A stretch of 64,000 nucleotides of DNA from Christiangramia bathymodioli (lineage in GTDB: Bacteria > Bacteroidota > Bacteroidia > Flavobacteriales > Flavobacteriaceae): positions 1,364,048-1,428,047 of the forward strand of contig SRSL01000001.1 in assembly GCA_009735695.1 (NCBI GenBank). Reading direction: 5' to 3'. The notes beneath the pieces were generated by a model. That model searched no databases. It was not told where the DNA came from and saw nothing but the letters and a program-made list of their open reading frames with translations. Below, piece after piece: positions 17,495 through 25,974 of this stretch; the stretch's first letter is position 1, and each line of letters starts with the position of its first letter. A program made the translations under genes and the position numbers.

Positions 17495-18691
17495 ATGAAG
17501 ATTTTGTTCTTAATTCAACGTTCGAAAGTGAATAAGAGAGGACTGGTTCCTATAATGTGTAGGCTCACACATCTAAAACAAAGAAAAGAATTTTCTACAG
17601 GTTTGATGATAAGGCCAGAAGAATGGAGTGGAAATAAAAGGAGGCTAAAGGAATCGGCCAGTAATAAAGGGATTAACTCTGAGTTGGAGATAATTCATCA
17701 AAAGATTCACAAAGCTTATTTGTTACTCCAGGTTAGAGAGCTTCCGTTTACCCTGGAAGATGTTCTAAAAGAATTTAGAGGTGAGACTTTAAAAATAGAT
17801 TTGGGGGTTATTGAGGTATATAATGAACACAATGATTATTATAAGAAATTAGTTGGAAAGGATATTAAAGAAGTATCCTGGCAGAAGTTTGAAAACACTA
17901 AATCTCATCTTAAAGAATTTATTAGGTGGAAATTCAATCAGAGGGACTTCAAGCTGAATAAATTAAAATTCCAGTTTATTAAGGAGTTTGAATACTATCT
18001 ACGGACGGAAAAGGATATGCAGCAGAGCACAATAAATAAAACTCTTCAAAGATTTAAAAAGTTAGTAAACTTTGCCGTAGCTCATGAATACCTCGATAGG
18101 AATCCGTTCCTGATGCATAAGCCTAAGCAAGTGAAAAAAGAAGTCGTTTATCTCAAGATTGAGGAGCTTAAACATCTCCAGGAAAAAGAGATAAAGAATA
18201 AACGAATAGAAGAGGTTAGAGATTGCTTTGTGTTCTGTTGCTATACAGGTTTGGCTTTTAACGAAATGAGCAACCTTAATAGTGGTCACATCGTTAAGGG
18301 TGAGGATGGAAGGAATTGGATTAAGATGTATAGGCAAAAAACCAATAAGTCGCTATCTATCCCAATCTTGCCAACCGCCCAAAACATTTTAAATAAGTAT
18401 TTAGGAAAATTAGATAATGATAAGGTTTTGCCGTCAAAGACAAATGCACACTTCAATGCGTATCTCAAGGAGATAGCTGACCTCTGTGAAATTAAAATTA
18501 ATTTAACTCACCATATAGCCAGAAAGACATTTGCTACTACTGTATTACTATTGAATGATGTACCTATGGAGATAGTAAGTAAGCTTCTGGGACATTCCAG
18601 GATTGGTATTACCCAGGCGCATTATGGTCAAATAGTCGAAAAGAAAGTTGGTGAACAAATGGATAGGGTGGCAAAGAAATTAACTAAGTGA
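17495..18691 (+). CDS. Tyrosine recombinase / island integrase
   Basis: A protein of 398 aa. The N-terminal arm-binding domain (residues 1 to about 95) and a SAM-like core-binding domain (about 105-205) precede the catalytic domain. Catalytic residues seen: His340-x-x-Arg343, His367 in LLGHS, and the likely Tyr377 nucleophile in AHYGQI. The first catalytic Arg (normally TGLR) is Ala254 in YTGLAFNEM; its loss is common in Bacteroidetes element integrases such as the CTnDOT group. It lies immediately inside attL and presumably integrates and excises the island at tRNA-Asp. Confidence 0.93.
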   Translation: MKILFLIQRSKVNKRGLVPIMCRLTHLKQRKEFSTGLMIRPEEWSGNKRRLKESASNKGINSELEIIHQKIHKAYLLLQVRELPFTLEDVLKEFRGETLKIDLGVIEVYNEHNDYYKKLVGKDIKEVSWQKFENTKSHLKEFIRWKFNQRDFKLNKLKFQFIKEFEYYLRTEKDMQQSTINKTLQRFKKLVNFAVAHEYLDRNPFLMHKPKQVKKEVVYLKIEELKHLQEKEIKNKRIEEVRDCFVFCCYTGLAFNEMSNLNSGHIVKGEDGRNWIKMYRQKTNKSLSIPILPTAQNILNKYLGKLDNDKVLPSKTNAHFNAYLKEIADLCEIKINLTHHIARKTFATTVLLLNDVPMEIVSKLLGHSRIGITQAHYGQIVEKKVGEQMDRVAKKLTK

Positions 18692-18759
18692 AATAAAACA
18701 TTTCATCTCCCTTTTCATCTTCGAAATATGCTTTTATTAATGCAAATTAGTATTGTTTC

Positions 18760-19314
18760 TTATAGTTTATACTGATAACTCCAAAAATATCCTCTGTAAT
18801 GAGGTTTGAAACCACCACAAACTTTGGTTACACAATTTGGATAAAATCCCTCCAATGCAGTTTCCGATGCCCAACTCCATGAACGAATAAATTCTCCATT
18901 TAAAGTGTACTGGTATACCTGTTTTCTTCTACTTTTCCCCGCCCGAAGATGTGCGTCCTCATGAGTTAAGTTGGTGGAAATGCTTACCCATTCGAGATTG
19001 TCTATGTGATTATTTGAACGATTACAATCTTTATGATTTACGACTGGGTGTCCATCAGGATTTGGTATAAAATGAAGAGCAACTAATCGATGTACATCTA
19101 TTTGTCCCCACTGCCGCCAATCTTTTTTACACAGGCGAACAGAAATATAACCTCGGCTCTTATTAGGTTTTAGGGAAAGCATTCGGTCTTTGTAATTACG
19201 AATACTCCCATCCTTAGCATGAATAGTTCTTCCTAAGGATTTTATTCTTCCCCAGTTACTTATTAAATATCTGTTTTCATATCCTTTTATAGGTTTCCAT
19301 ATTTCTTCATTCAT
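18760..19314 (-). CDS. NUMOD4 / HNH homing-type endonuclease
   Basis: A protein of 184 aa. NUMOD4 is at the N-terminus (EIWKPIKGYENRYLISNWGR). An HNH_3 core follows (VHRLVALHFIPNPDG, then VVNHKDCNRSNNHIDNLEWV) with the catalytic His and paired Asn. A NUMOD1-like DNA-contact tail (KQVYQYTLNGEFIRSW) comes last. These are free-standing homing endonucleases of phages and mobile elements that spread by cutting alleles lacking them. It lies opposite the integrase gene, with no visible intron or intein host. Confidence 0.88.
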   Translation of the reverse strand: MNEEIWKPIKGYENRYLISNWGRIKSLGRTIHAKDGSIRNYKDRMLSLKPNKSRGYISVRLCKKDWRQWGQIDVHRLVALHFIPNPDGHPVVNHKDCNRSNNHIDNLEWVSISTNLTHEDAHLRAGKSRRKQVYQYTLNGEFIRSWSWASETALEGFYPNCVTKVCGGFKPHYRGYFWSYQYKL

Positions 19315-19479
19315 TTCTTCTTTCTAAATAAATATTTGCCGAAGAAGAAAAGGTTGACTTATTTTTAGGAATATCTATTCACAGTTGATTCGATTTAAAT
19401 AAATTGAGGCTATTTTTTTGCGAAAAATTTTGGCAGAAATTTTTTCTTGAGGAAACCTGGTATATATTTATTGAACTTT

Positions 19480-19612
19480 CCTACCAGGGGTGGTATAAGA
19501 GGGGACACCGCCACCCAGGGGTAAAGCAGGTCTTGAGCACTAGGGAGGGGTTAAATTATGTTGAATACGCTTTAAAGTACCCCTAAGTACCCAGTGAAGC
19601 CTGCTTTATTGT
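19480..19612. promoter_or_regulatory. Cluster of palindromes, possible replication or transfer origin
   Basis: In this gene-free stretch TACCA-GGGG-TGGTA is at 19482-19495. TAAAGCAGG (19522-19530) pairs with CCTGCTTTA (19600-19608), and inside it AGGGGTTAAA (19546-19555) pairs with TTTAAAGTACCCCT (19571-19584) with a bulge. GGGACACC (19502-19509) inverts the integrase-proximal repeat. There is no T run as in a simple terminator. A nearby gene encodes the putative replication protein. The 60-codon frame at 19404-19586 is probably not a gene. Confidence 0.35.
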
Positions 19613-20205
19613 TTTCCTTTTTTAGCAATATCTTTGTGTTTAATTCTTGAAGAGACGACCTCTTTGAAAGCAATCCATTTCTTCTTGCTTTTTTCAAGTT
19701 TGGAGATTACATCCTTCTTGTATGGCGTAGATGGCCGAACATTGTACATAGGTTTATGAAAATTTGATTTTACTTTATAATCAGGGATTTTGAAACCCTC
19801 ACTATTGAAATACCATTTTCGTTTAGATTTATATAAATTAGTGACCCTAAGGGCGGGAACCTGTTTTATAAATCTTATAATCCGTTTTGATGCTTCAACT
19901 CTACATTCAGCATATTCGATAAGATGGGTGAGTTCTTGATGTTCATAGTGCAATAGGACCTCTTCTGTTATGCTCAGTACTTGACAGGGACTCTTAAATT
20001 CACGACCTTGCTTAACCCAGAGATTTTCCACGTAAAAATAAAGTTCTTCATGTATCTCTTTAAAAGCTTCTATTTTTTGGGCCTTATCAGGATTCGATAG
20101 ATATTCAACCAAGGTTGGCATCTTTCTATGTTGTATCTCTCCAGAAAATTCTTCTATAATATTTTCGGGATTATAGAGTTTGTAGTTAGTGATTTTTAAA
20201 TTCAT
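19606..20205 (-). CDS. Hypothetical protein downstream of the helicase-polymerase gene
   Basis: A protein of 199 aa, not recognised. It is basic and helical, with a Lys/Arg-rich C-terminus (SKLEKSKKKWIAFKE, RIKHKDIAKKGKQ) and aromatic, basic patches (YKSKRKWYFNSEGFKIPDYK) that could bind nucleic acid. No signal peptide or membrane segment. It follows the 904-aa helicase-polymerase gene on the same strand with a 161-bp gap. A replication accessory role is possible but unproven. Confidence 0.55.
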   Translation of the reverse strand: MNLKITNYKLYNPENIIEEFSGEIQHRKMPTLVEYLSNPDKAQKIEAFKEIHEELYFYVENLWVKQGREFKSPCQVLSITEEVLLHYEHQELTHLIEYAECRVEASKRIIRFIKQVPALRVTNLYKSKRKWYFNSEGFKIPDYKVKSNFHKPMYNVRPSTPYKKDVISKLEKSKKKWIAFKEVVSSRIKHKDIAKKGKQ

Positions 20206-20366
20206 AATTTTATAAAAGTTTGAATCTTAAATTACTGTATCTGGTGGTGGCAGCCGATTCACAACCCCAGTAATTTATTTAATAGGTTATTTAAGTTGTT
20301 GAAATAAAGATGTTTATGTCCAAACGAACTCAAGTCCACCAAGGCTTATTTCTATATACTTATAGT

Positions 20367-23081
20367 TTATTGGACAAGTTTCATTTCTTTTAGAACACAA
20401 TGATGATTTATAGGTGTTGAATTGGTTTTTCCTTCATAATTAAGTTGTTTATTAGTATAATAGCCAATACGGAATTCATATCCATTAAAGTTAGTCGATA
20501 GACTCAGATTCTCAGCTTCCCATAAGGGAACAACAATAGCATCATGAAATCTAAAGCTTTGACATTCCAAATAGTCTTGATAATTTTCGATTAGGTCCTG
20601 TTCATATCTTACCATCTTCTTATAGTAGCTCCCTTCTTGTACTCTTGCGGTGTTGATGGCGAGTTTTTCAGAATTCTCCTTGGTGTAATTACATATATTG
20701 TAATAGAATTCCATTGATTTACTTCTTCGGGAGCGATGATTGTTTAAATACATGTTGTATCTATATTTTGCTTGATGCCTGGAGCATCCTTCTGTGGTAG
20801 CAATTCTTTCATATAAGTTTTGATAATTCGAGCAGCCTAGAAATCTATCTGTAAATTGAGCATTCGCAGCTACAATATCACATTCTACATATACCAAAGG
20901 TAGAAAGGGTCTTAACTTTCTTGGGAGGGCTGTCAATGGATTATATTCCCTAAAATTTGTTTCTTTGATAGTGTAATTATTTTGATAATACAGGAAGCCA
21001 ATAGTATTTATAAATTTTGTTTTGTTGATTGACCTGCTATTGTGGTTAGGTAGTTTAAACTTCTTCTTTGTATCAGTATCTTCAATTTCCAATAAAGCGT
21101 CATCGATTGTTTTATAGACTTTTTTAACTTCTTCCCCAATGTCAAAGATTTCATCTTCCGTGGGCGTATAATCTAACGCTTGCATAGTATTGCAAATTGA
21201 ACTAATGGTATTTCTGACCCGATGATTTTTATCCTCTATGTGAGGCTTATAGTATCTGAAATCAGTAGGAATTTCCAGAATAGAAAGAACTCTGTTTAAT
21301 TCATCCATTTCTGATAATCCGTCAGCTATAATTGATTCTTTTCTTTTTAGATGTTTTAGTTTATGAATATGGTATAGCAACATCCAATCCTGAACTATAC
21401 TGTCCAAATCAGCTCCAGAGAAATCTCCAGATAAGTCACGGGCGAAATATTTATAAATGGATGGCCACTTCTGTTTTGCTTTTAGGAGCCTTTCCGAATC
21501 TAAACTACGGGTGCAATACTTATTTATATTGGTGTGAAGGCGGAACATATTCTCAAGGTCATCATAAAACCTATGCGGTTTAACGGAAGTATCATTTAAG
21601 TCTTTAATGAGAATTTTCAAATTCCACTCTTTCACTATAAATGAAGTAAGATACTGTAAGGCAATTTCGTAATTGAAAGAACCCACTTGGCCAACCCTTA
21701 CACATCTCTTTATGGTCAAATAATCACTCCATAATAGACCAGAGTCTAGTTCAAGGAGGTTCTTTATACGTTCTCCAAATGTCAGACTGCTGAACTCAAC
21801 TGAATCAGAATCTGAATGAAGCTGTTGGTATTTCTCTAATCGAAATTTGTATTCATTTAGAGTTTTAACTAAAACCTCCCAATTGTAAAGCTGATACTCA
21901 TCAATAACTTCCAGTACAGATTGAGCTAGATAATTTCTATTGACATATCCATGAGGTGTAAAATTTTTATCCTTTAGTTTTCTATTAGTTGTTTGTTGTC
22001 TTTTATAATGGATGAGCGAGCTTTTATAAAACTTTATTTCCTCCTCAACATCATCAAGAGATGGTGGTATGAAATCTTTTGCTGGTGGGATATTAATAAA
22101 TAATGCATCGTGAACTTTGTTCCTGCAACGACCATATGCCTGAACCACGTTATTGACATTTACAGTGGTAGCCTGATGCCTACCTTGGTTTATAATTACA
22201 ATACAGCAGTCAGGATATATATCTGTTCCCGCAAAGTTTGCAGAGGAGAGAAAAACCACCTGGTTTTCTGTAAAAACAGAATCATCCAGGATATCATATT
22301 GGGCCTTTCCCATTGGTTGAAGTTTTATCCTAAGGTTTTCTCCAACGACATTACCAGTAATCAGGCCCTTATATTGTTTCATATGAATTTTAGGGTTATT
22401 AGTGAAAACACAAACTAAATGCCCGTCCAAAACTTTTTCGTTTATGAATTTGAAAGCATCATTCAAATTTTCAGAATATTTTAGCTCTCTTACGGGTTGA
22501 TGTTGACGTTCTATTCCAATAAAATCTATGGCTATATCTTCAGGGAGAGTCAAATGCCTATAAATTGGTGTTGCGGTAGAAAGAGTGAATGCTGCCTCCC
22601 ATTCATTATAAACTAGCTCCATAAAAACCCCAAAACTTTTTCTATAATCAGCATCGGCACTATATGCATGGGCCTCATCCACAAACACAGGTTGTTCTTT
22701 CAGCCAGTCGTAGAGTTTTGGATAGCTATTTCTAACTATAACAACCTGGTCAGGGGTAGTATTTATTTTCAAAATACCCTTCGGGCTTTTCTTAATGTAA
22801 CCAAGAACATGTTTCCAATTATCGGGGCTCCTACCGTAGATAAAAAACACCCTTTGATTGGGATATTTATGACGGGCTTTAGATTTAATCATTCCAACGT
22901 TTGGACTAATAACCAGCCAGTTTTGATATGTGTCTTTTAATACTGATGTTGTTCCTCCCATACCAGTGACACCCTTGCGAACATACTTTGGATTTTCTGT
23001 AAGGAGTAATGCCTCGTTCGCTTCAGGGCTATCACCTATGTGGAATTCACCCTGTTTTAAAAAGATTTTTTTTTCTGACAT
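20367..23081 (-). CDS. SF2-helicase-like module fused to a family-A-like polymerase palm
   Basis: A protein of 904 aa. The N-terminal half has SF2 helicase order: a P-loop position GVTGMGGTT (37-45, Gly where Lys is expected), DEAH (135-138), STATP (168-172) and QAYGRCR (314-320). The C-terminal part has family-A-polymerase-like motifs: A, YVECDIVAANAQF (Asp735); B, SRHQAKYRYN (Arg768, Lys772); C, FRFHDAIVV (His846-Asp847). This resembles TV-Pol-type polymerases of mobile elements (family knowledge, from memory). No exonuclease motif was seen. Likely the replication initiator and polymerase of the island; priming and strand opening in one chain is inference. Confidence 0.6.
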   Translation of the reverse strand: MSEKKIFLKQGEFHIGDSPEANEALLLTENPKYVRKGVTGMGGTTSVLKDTYQNWLVISPNVGMIKSKARHKYPNQRVFFIYGRSPDNWKHVLGYIKKSPKGILKINTTPDQVVIVRNSYPKLYDWLKEQPVFVDEAHAYSADADYRKSFGVFMELVYNEWEAAFTLSTATPIYRHLTLPEDIAIDFIGIERQHQPVRELKYSENLNDAFKFINEKVLDGHLVCVFTNNPKIHMKQYKGLITGNVVGENLRIKLQPMGKAQYDILDDSVFTENQVVFLSSANFAGTDIYPDCCIVIINQGRHQATTVNVNNVVQAYGRCRNKVHDALFINIPPAKDFIPPSLDDVEEEIKFYKSSLIHYKRQQTTNRKLKDKNFTPHGYVNRNYLAQSVLEVIDEYQLYNWEVLVKTLNEYKFRLEKYQQLHSDSDSVEFSSLTFGERIKNLLELDSGLLWSDYLTIKRCVRVGQVGSFNYEIALQYLTSFIVKEWNLKILIKDLNDTSVKPHRFYDDLENMFRLHTNINKYCTRSLDSERLLKAKQKWPSIYKYFARDLSGDFSGADLDSIVQDWMLLYHIHKLKHLKRKESIIADGLSEMDELNRVLSILEIPTDFRYYKPHIEDKNHRVRNTISSICNTMQALDYTPTEDEIFDIGEEVKKVYKTIDDALLEIEDTDTKKKFKLPNHNSRSINKTKFINTIGFLYYQNNYTIKETNFREYNPLTALPRKLRPFLPLVYVECDIVAANAQFTDRFLGCSNYQNLYERIATTEGCSRHQAKYRYNMYLNNHRSRRSKSMEFYYNICNYTKENSEKLAINTARVQEGSYYKKMVRYEQDLIENYQDYLECQSFRFHDAIVVPLWEAENLSLSTNFNGYEFRIGYYTNKQLNYEGKTNSTPINHHCVLKEMKLVQ

Positions 23082-23410
23082 ATTACAATCGAATTATTTT
23101 ATTGCAAAATTATCAGCTAAATGGCTTTTTGTCAAAAAGAACAATATTTAAAAGGCATAATTATTGATAATGTAATAAATTTATTCCCACTATATAGATT
23201 ATATAAGAATTGAGTAATAGTATCTATTTGATTTCGAAATAGAGGATTACAGGTGGTGCCATCAATTGAGGTATTGAGTCAACTTATTAAATTTAAGGTT
23301 GATTTTATAAGGCTCTTTAAACCCCAGCTTAAAATCCGAAATGAAATACAAAATATTTTTTTTGGTAAACCCAAGAATTGTCTTACATTTGAATCTGAAA
23401 CGATATACAA
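23082..23410. other. Divergent intergenic region of the replication gene and half-hsdS
   Basis: About 330 bp, AT-rich, between divergent genes. It contains CTATTT/AAATAG (23224-23242) as a short inverted repeat and the half-hsdS promoter at 23361-23391. Nothing coding was recognised. Confidence 0.6.
23361..23391 (+). promoter_or_regulatory. Promoter of half-hsdS
   Basis: TTTG (23361-23364), 19 bp, TACATTTG (23384-23391): a full Bacteroidetes consensus pair, 19 bp before the ATG. Confidence 0.8.
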
Positions 23411-23995
23411 ATGAAAAAATATCAGGTTAAAAAAATTGGTGAAATCGCAGAAATCCAATTTGGACCTTACATAAAGCCAACTGCTGATGGTAATATAAGG
23501 TATTTACTTGCAAGTCACTTTGATGAGAATATCGTTCCTGCTAAGGCAGATGATAGTTTTATCGAGAGTAATAAGAAATTAGAAAAATTTATTCTTCAAC
23601 CTAATGATGTAATCTTGGCAGGTAAAGGTCATAGAACATTTGCGTGGGCATATGATAAATCTATAGGGTCAGTTATACCATCCTCGTTATTTTATATACT
23701 ACGGGCATCTAAGGATATTATAATTGGAAAATACCTGGCGGCCGTTCTCAATTCTGAACATTTACAATATCAGCTTGGAATCATCGGTGCGGGTGTAACG
23801 GTGACCTCAATTCCTAAGAAAGAACTTCAGGAGATAGAACTCACAATACCATCAATACATGAACAAAAGAAATTCTTAGAGTTATATGATATTCTAAACA
23901 GGGATATCGAGCTTACAGATAAATTGCTACAAGAAAAAAGAAACCTCAAGCGTGGGGTGGTAAATGATTTATTAACCAATAAAACCAAAAGCTGA
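23411..23995 (+). CDS. Half-length type I restriction specificity subunit (single TRD)
   Basis: A protein of 194 aa with one target-recognition domain of the HsdS family: start KKYQVKKIGEIAEIQFG, TRD core, the SIPKKELQEIELTIPSIHEQKKF hallmark, then a coiled-coil helix ending LKRGVVNDLL. A complete HsdS has two such halves (the one at 25975 is 414 aa). Single-TRD subunits can dimerise into a working specificity unit, which is the likely explanation here rather than decay. It has its own strong promoter and sits before DUF2188 and hsdM. Confidence 0.8.
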   Translation: MKKYQVKKIGEIAEIQFGPYIKPTADGNIRYLLASHFDENIVPAKADDSFIESNKKLEKFILQPNDVILAGKGHRTFAWAYDKSIGSVIPSSLFYILRASKDIIIGKYLAAVLNSEHLQYQLGIIGAGVTVTSIPKKELQEIELTIPSIHEQKKFLELYDILNRDIELTDKLLQEKRNLKRGVVNDLLTNKTKS

Positions 23996-24202
23996 CCTGA
24001 AATAACAAAGCCTCAGAATTTAGTCAATCCAGAGGCCTTATTGGTATCGGAGTCATCAGCGGCTTGTCACCTAACTGACGCTCACTCTTTCACAAAGACA
24101 AAAGTATACCAACTATGGTTACCAACCAAATCCTGGTGACCGACTCGGTATTTACATCCTGTACCGTTAGCAGATAGGATGATAAATTTAAATTTTGTAA
24201 TT

Positions 24203-24427
24203 ATGTCAAACACAAGACATGTAACACCTAACTCTAATGGTGGCTGGGATTCTAAGAAAGGAGGTTCTGATAGAGCTTCCAAACATTTTGAAACCAAAAA
24301 AGAGGCTGAGAAATACAGCCGTGACCTATCTCGAAAGGAAGGCTCTGAATTATTCATCCACGGTAAGGACGGTAAGATTCAGCGAAAGGATTCACATGGA
24401 ATTGATAAATTCCCACCGAGGGGCTAA
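24203..24427 (+). CDS. DUF2188 small protein
   Basis: A protein of 74 aa from the ATG at 24203. It has the DUF2188 layout: VTPNSNGGWDSKKGG, then ASKHFETKKEAEKYSRDLSRKEGSELFIHGKDGKIQ, a small alpha-beta fold repeating a G-W-x-V-K-type strand, a helix and a strand. The function is unknown. It lies 58 bp before hsdM and may be cotranscribed. Such proteins are frequent in restriction and defence loci, but no role is proven. Confidence 0.75.
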   Translation: MSNTRHVTPNSNGGWDSKKGGSDRASKHFETKKEAEKYSRDLSRKEGSELFIHGKDGKIQRKDSHGIDKFPPRG

Positions 24428-24485
24428 AACTTAAAATTTACTAACATGAGGAAGTGTTAATCCACCTCCTTTCAATCAAAATATT

Positions 24486-25973
24486 ATGAGCAATAAATTA
24501 ACTCAAGAAACAATAAATAAAAAGGTCTGGAATGCCTGTGATACGTTCCGTGGAACCATTGATGCTGGACAGTATAAAGATTATATCCTGACCATGCTCT
24601 TTATAAAGTACATAACCGATGTGCACAAGGAGAAAAAAGAAGAGTATCTGAAGAAGTACAATGGTGATGAAGTTCGTGTAGAACGTGCACTCAAACACGA
24701 ACGCTTTAAAGTCCCAGAGAACAGTTCGTTTGATTATCTCTATGAGCACCGAAATGAATCGAACCTGGGTGAACTTATTAACATTGGACTGGAAGATTTA
24801 GAGGATGCCAACCGCTCTAAACTGGAGAAGGTATTTCGTAACATAGATTATAATTCTGAAGCGAATCTGGGGCCAACCAAGGACCGTAACAGACGTCTAA
24901 AGCATTTACTGACCGATTTCTCTGAGCTGGACCTTAGACCTTCTAATTTAGTGGGAAATGATGTTATCGGGGATGCTTACGAATACCTCATCGCAAATTT
25001 TGCTTCAGATGCAGGGAAAAAAGCAGGTGAGTTCTATACTGCTTCACAGGTCTCTGTACTATTAGCCAAGTTAGTCGAACCTAATGAAGGTGACCGAGTA
25101 GCAGACTGGACGTGTGGTTCGAGCTCACTTTTATTAAAGGTAGCAAATGAAATTGGCTCAAAGAATGTATCGCTATATGGCCAGGAGCTAAATGGAAGCA
25201 CATGGGCATTAGCAAGGATGAATATGTTCCTACACGAGATGGATAACGCAACCATTGAATGGGGTGATTCAATTAATAACCCGAAACTGCGTGAGGGTGA
25301 TAACCTGATGAAGTTTGACAAAATCGTGATGAATCCGCCATTTTCGTTAGATAAATGGGGAGCTGAAGATGCATCGGCTGACCGTTACAACCGCTTTCAT
25401 CGTGGTATCCCACCAAAGAGCAAGGGAGATTATGCTTTTATTACTCAAATGATTGAAACCTTGAACGAGCACGGTCGTGGCGGTATTATTTTACCTCACG
25501 GGGTTTTGTTTAGAGGAAGCTCAGAAGGTAAAATACGAAAACAACTTATTGAGGAGAATTTGCTAAAGGCAGTGGTTGGTCTTCCCGCCAATCTTTTTTA
25601 TGGAACTGGTATTCCAGCAACCATTCTCATCTTTGATAAGAATAAGGGTAAGAATACTGATGTATTATTTATCGATGCCAGTAACGAATTTGAAAATGGG
25701 AAAAACCAGAACCGATTAAGAGATTCTGATATTGAAAAAATAGTAGATACCTACAAAAACTGGGAAACTATCGATAAATACAGTTATGTGGCCAGCTTTG
25801 ATGAGATTAAGGAAAATGACTTCAATTTGAACATCCCTCGTTATGTAGATACCTTCGAAGAGGAGGAACCTGTGGATATTACACAGACCCAAAAGGAAAT
25901 TTCACGGTTGAAGAAAGAGTTGGCGGAAGTGGAGAATCAGATGTCTAATTATTTGACTGAATTAGGTTATTAA
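24486..25973 (+). CDS. hsdM: Type I restriction-modification DNA methyltransferase HsdM
   Basis: A protein of 495 aa. An HsdM_N helical domain (residues 1 to about 140) precedes the N6-adenine methylase core (about 160-440): AdoMet-site ADWTCGSSSLL (206-216) and catalytic NPPF (283-286). A C-terminal coiled coil (QTQKEISRLKKELAEVENQM) packs on HsdS. It methylates adenine at the site chosen by HsdS and, with HsdR, forms the restriction complex. It overlaps nothing; hsdS starts 2 bp after its stop. Confidence 0.95.
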   Translation: MSNKLTQETINKKVWNACDTFRGTIDAGQYKDYILTMLFIKYITDVHKEKKEEYLKKYNGDEVRVERALKHERFKVPENSSFDYLYEHRNESNLGELINIGLEDLEDANRSKLEKVFRNIDYNSEANLGPTKDRNRRLKHLLTDFSELDLRPSNLVGNDVIGDAYEYLIANFASDAGKKAGEFYTASQVSVLLAKLVEPNEGDRVADWTCGSSSLLLKVANEIGSKNVSLYGQELNGSTWALARMNMFLHEMDNATIEWGDSINNPKLREGDNLMKFDKIVMNPPFSLDKWGAEDASADRYNRFHRGIPPKSKGDYAFITQMIETLNEHGRGGIILPHGVLFRGSSEGKIRKQLIEENLLKAVVGLPANLFYGTGIPATILIFDKNKGKNTDVLFIDASNEFENGKNQNRLRDSDIEKIVDTYKNWETIDKYSYVASFDEIKENDFNLNIPRYVDTFEEEEPVDITQTQKEISRLKKELAEVENQMSNYLTELGY

Positions 25974-25974
25974 T

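Noticed and set aside
19404-19586. 60-codon frame in the palindrome region
   Set aside because: No family resemblance; lies over inverted repeats and has unusual composition.
24000-24200. Possible tRNA or riboswitch before DUF2188
   Set aside because: Only a weak GCCTC/GAGGC hairpin is seen; no cloverleaf or known aptamer pattern.
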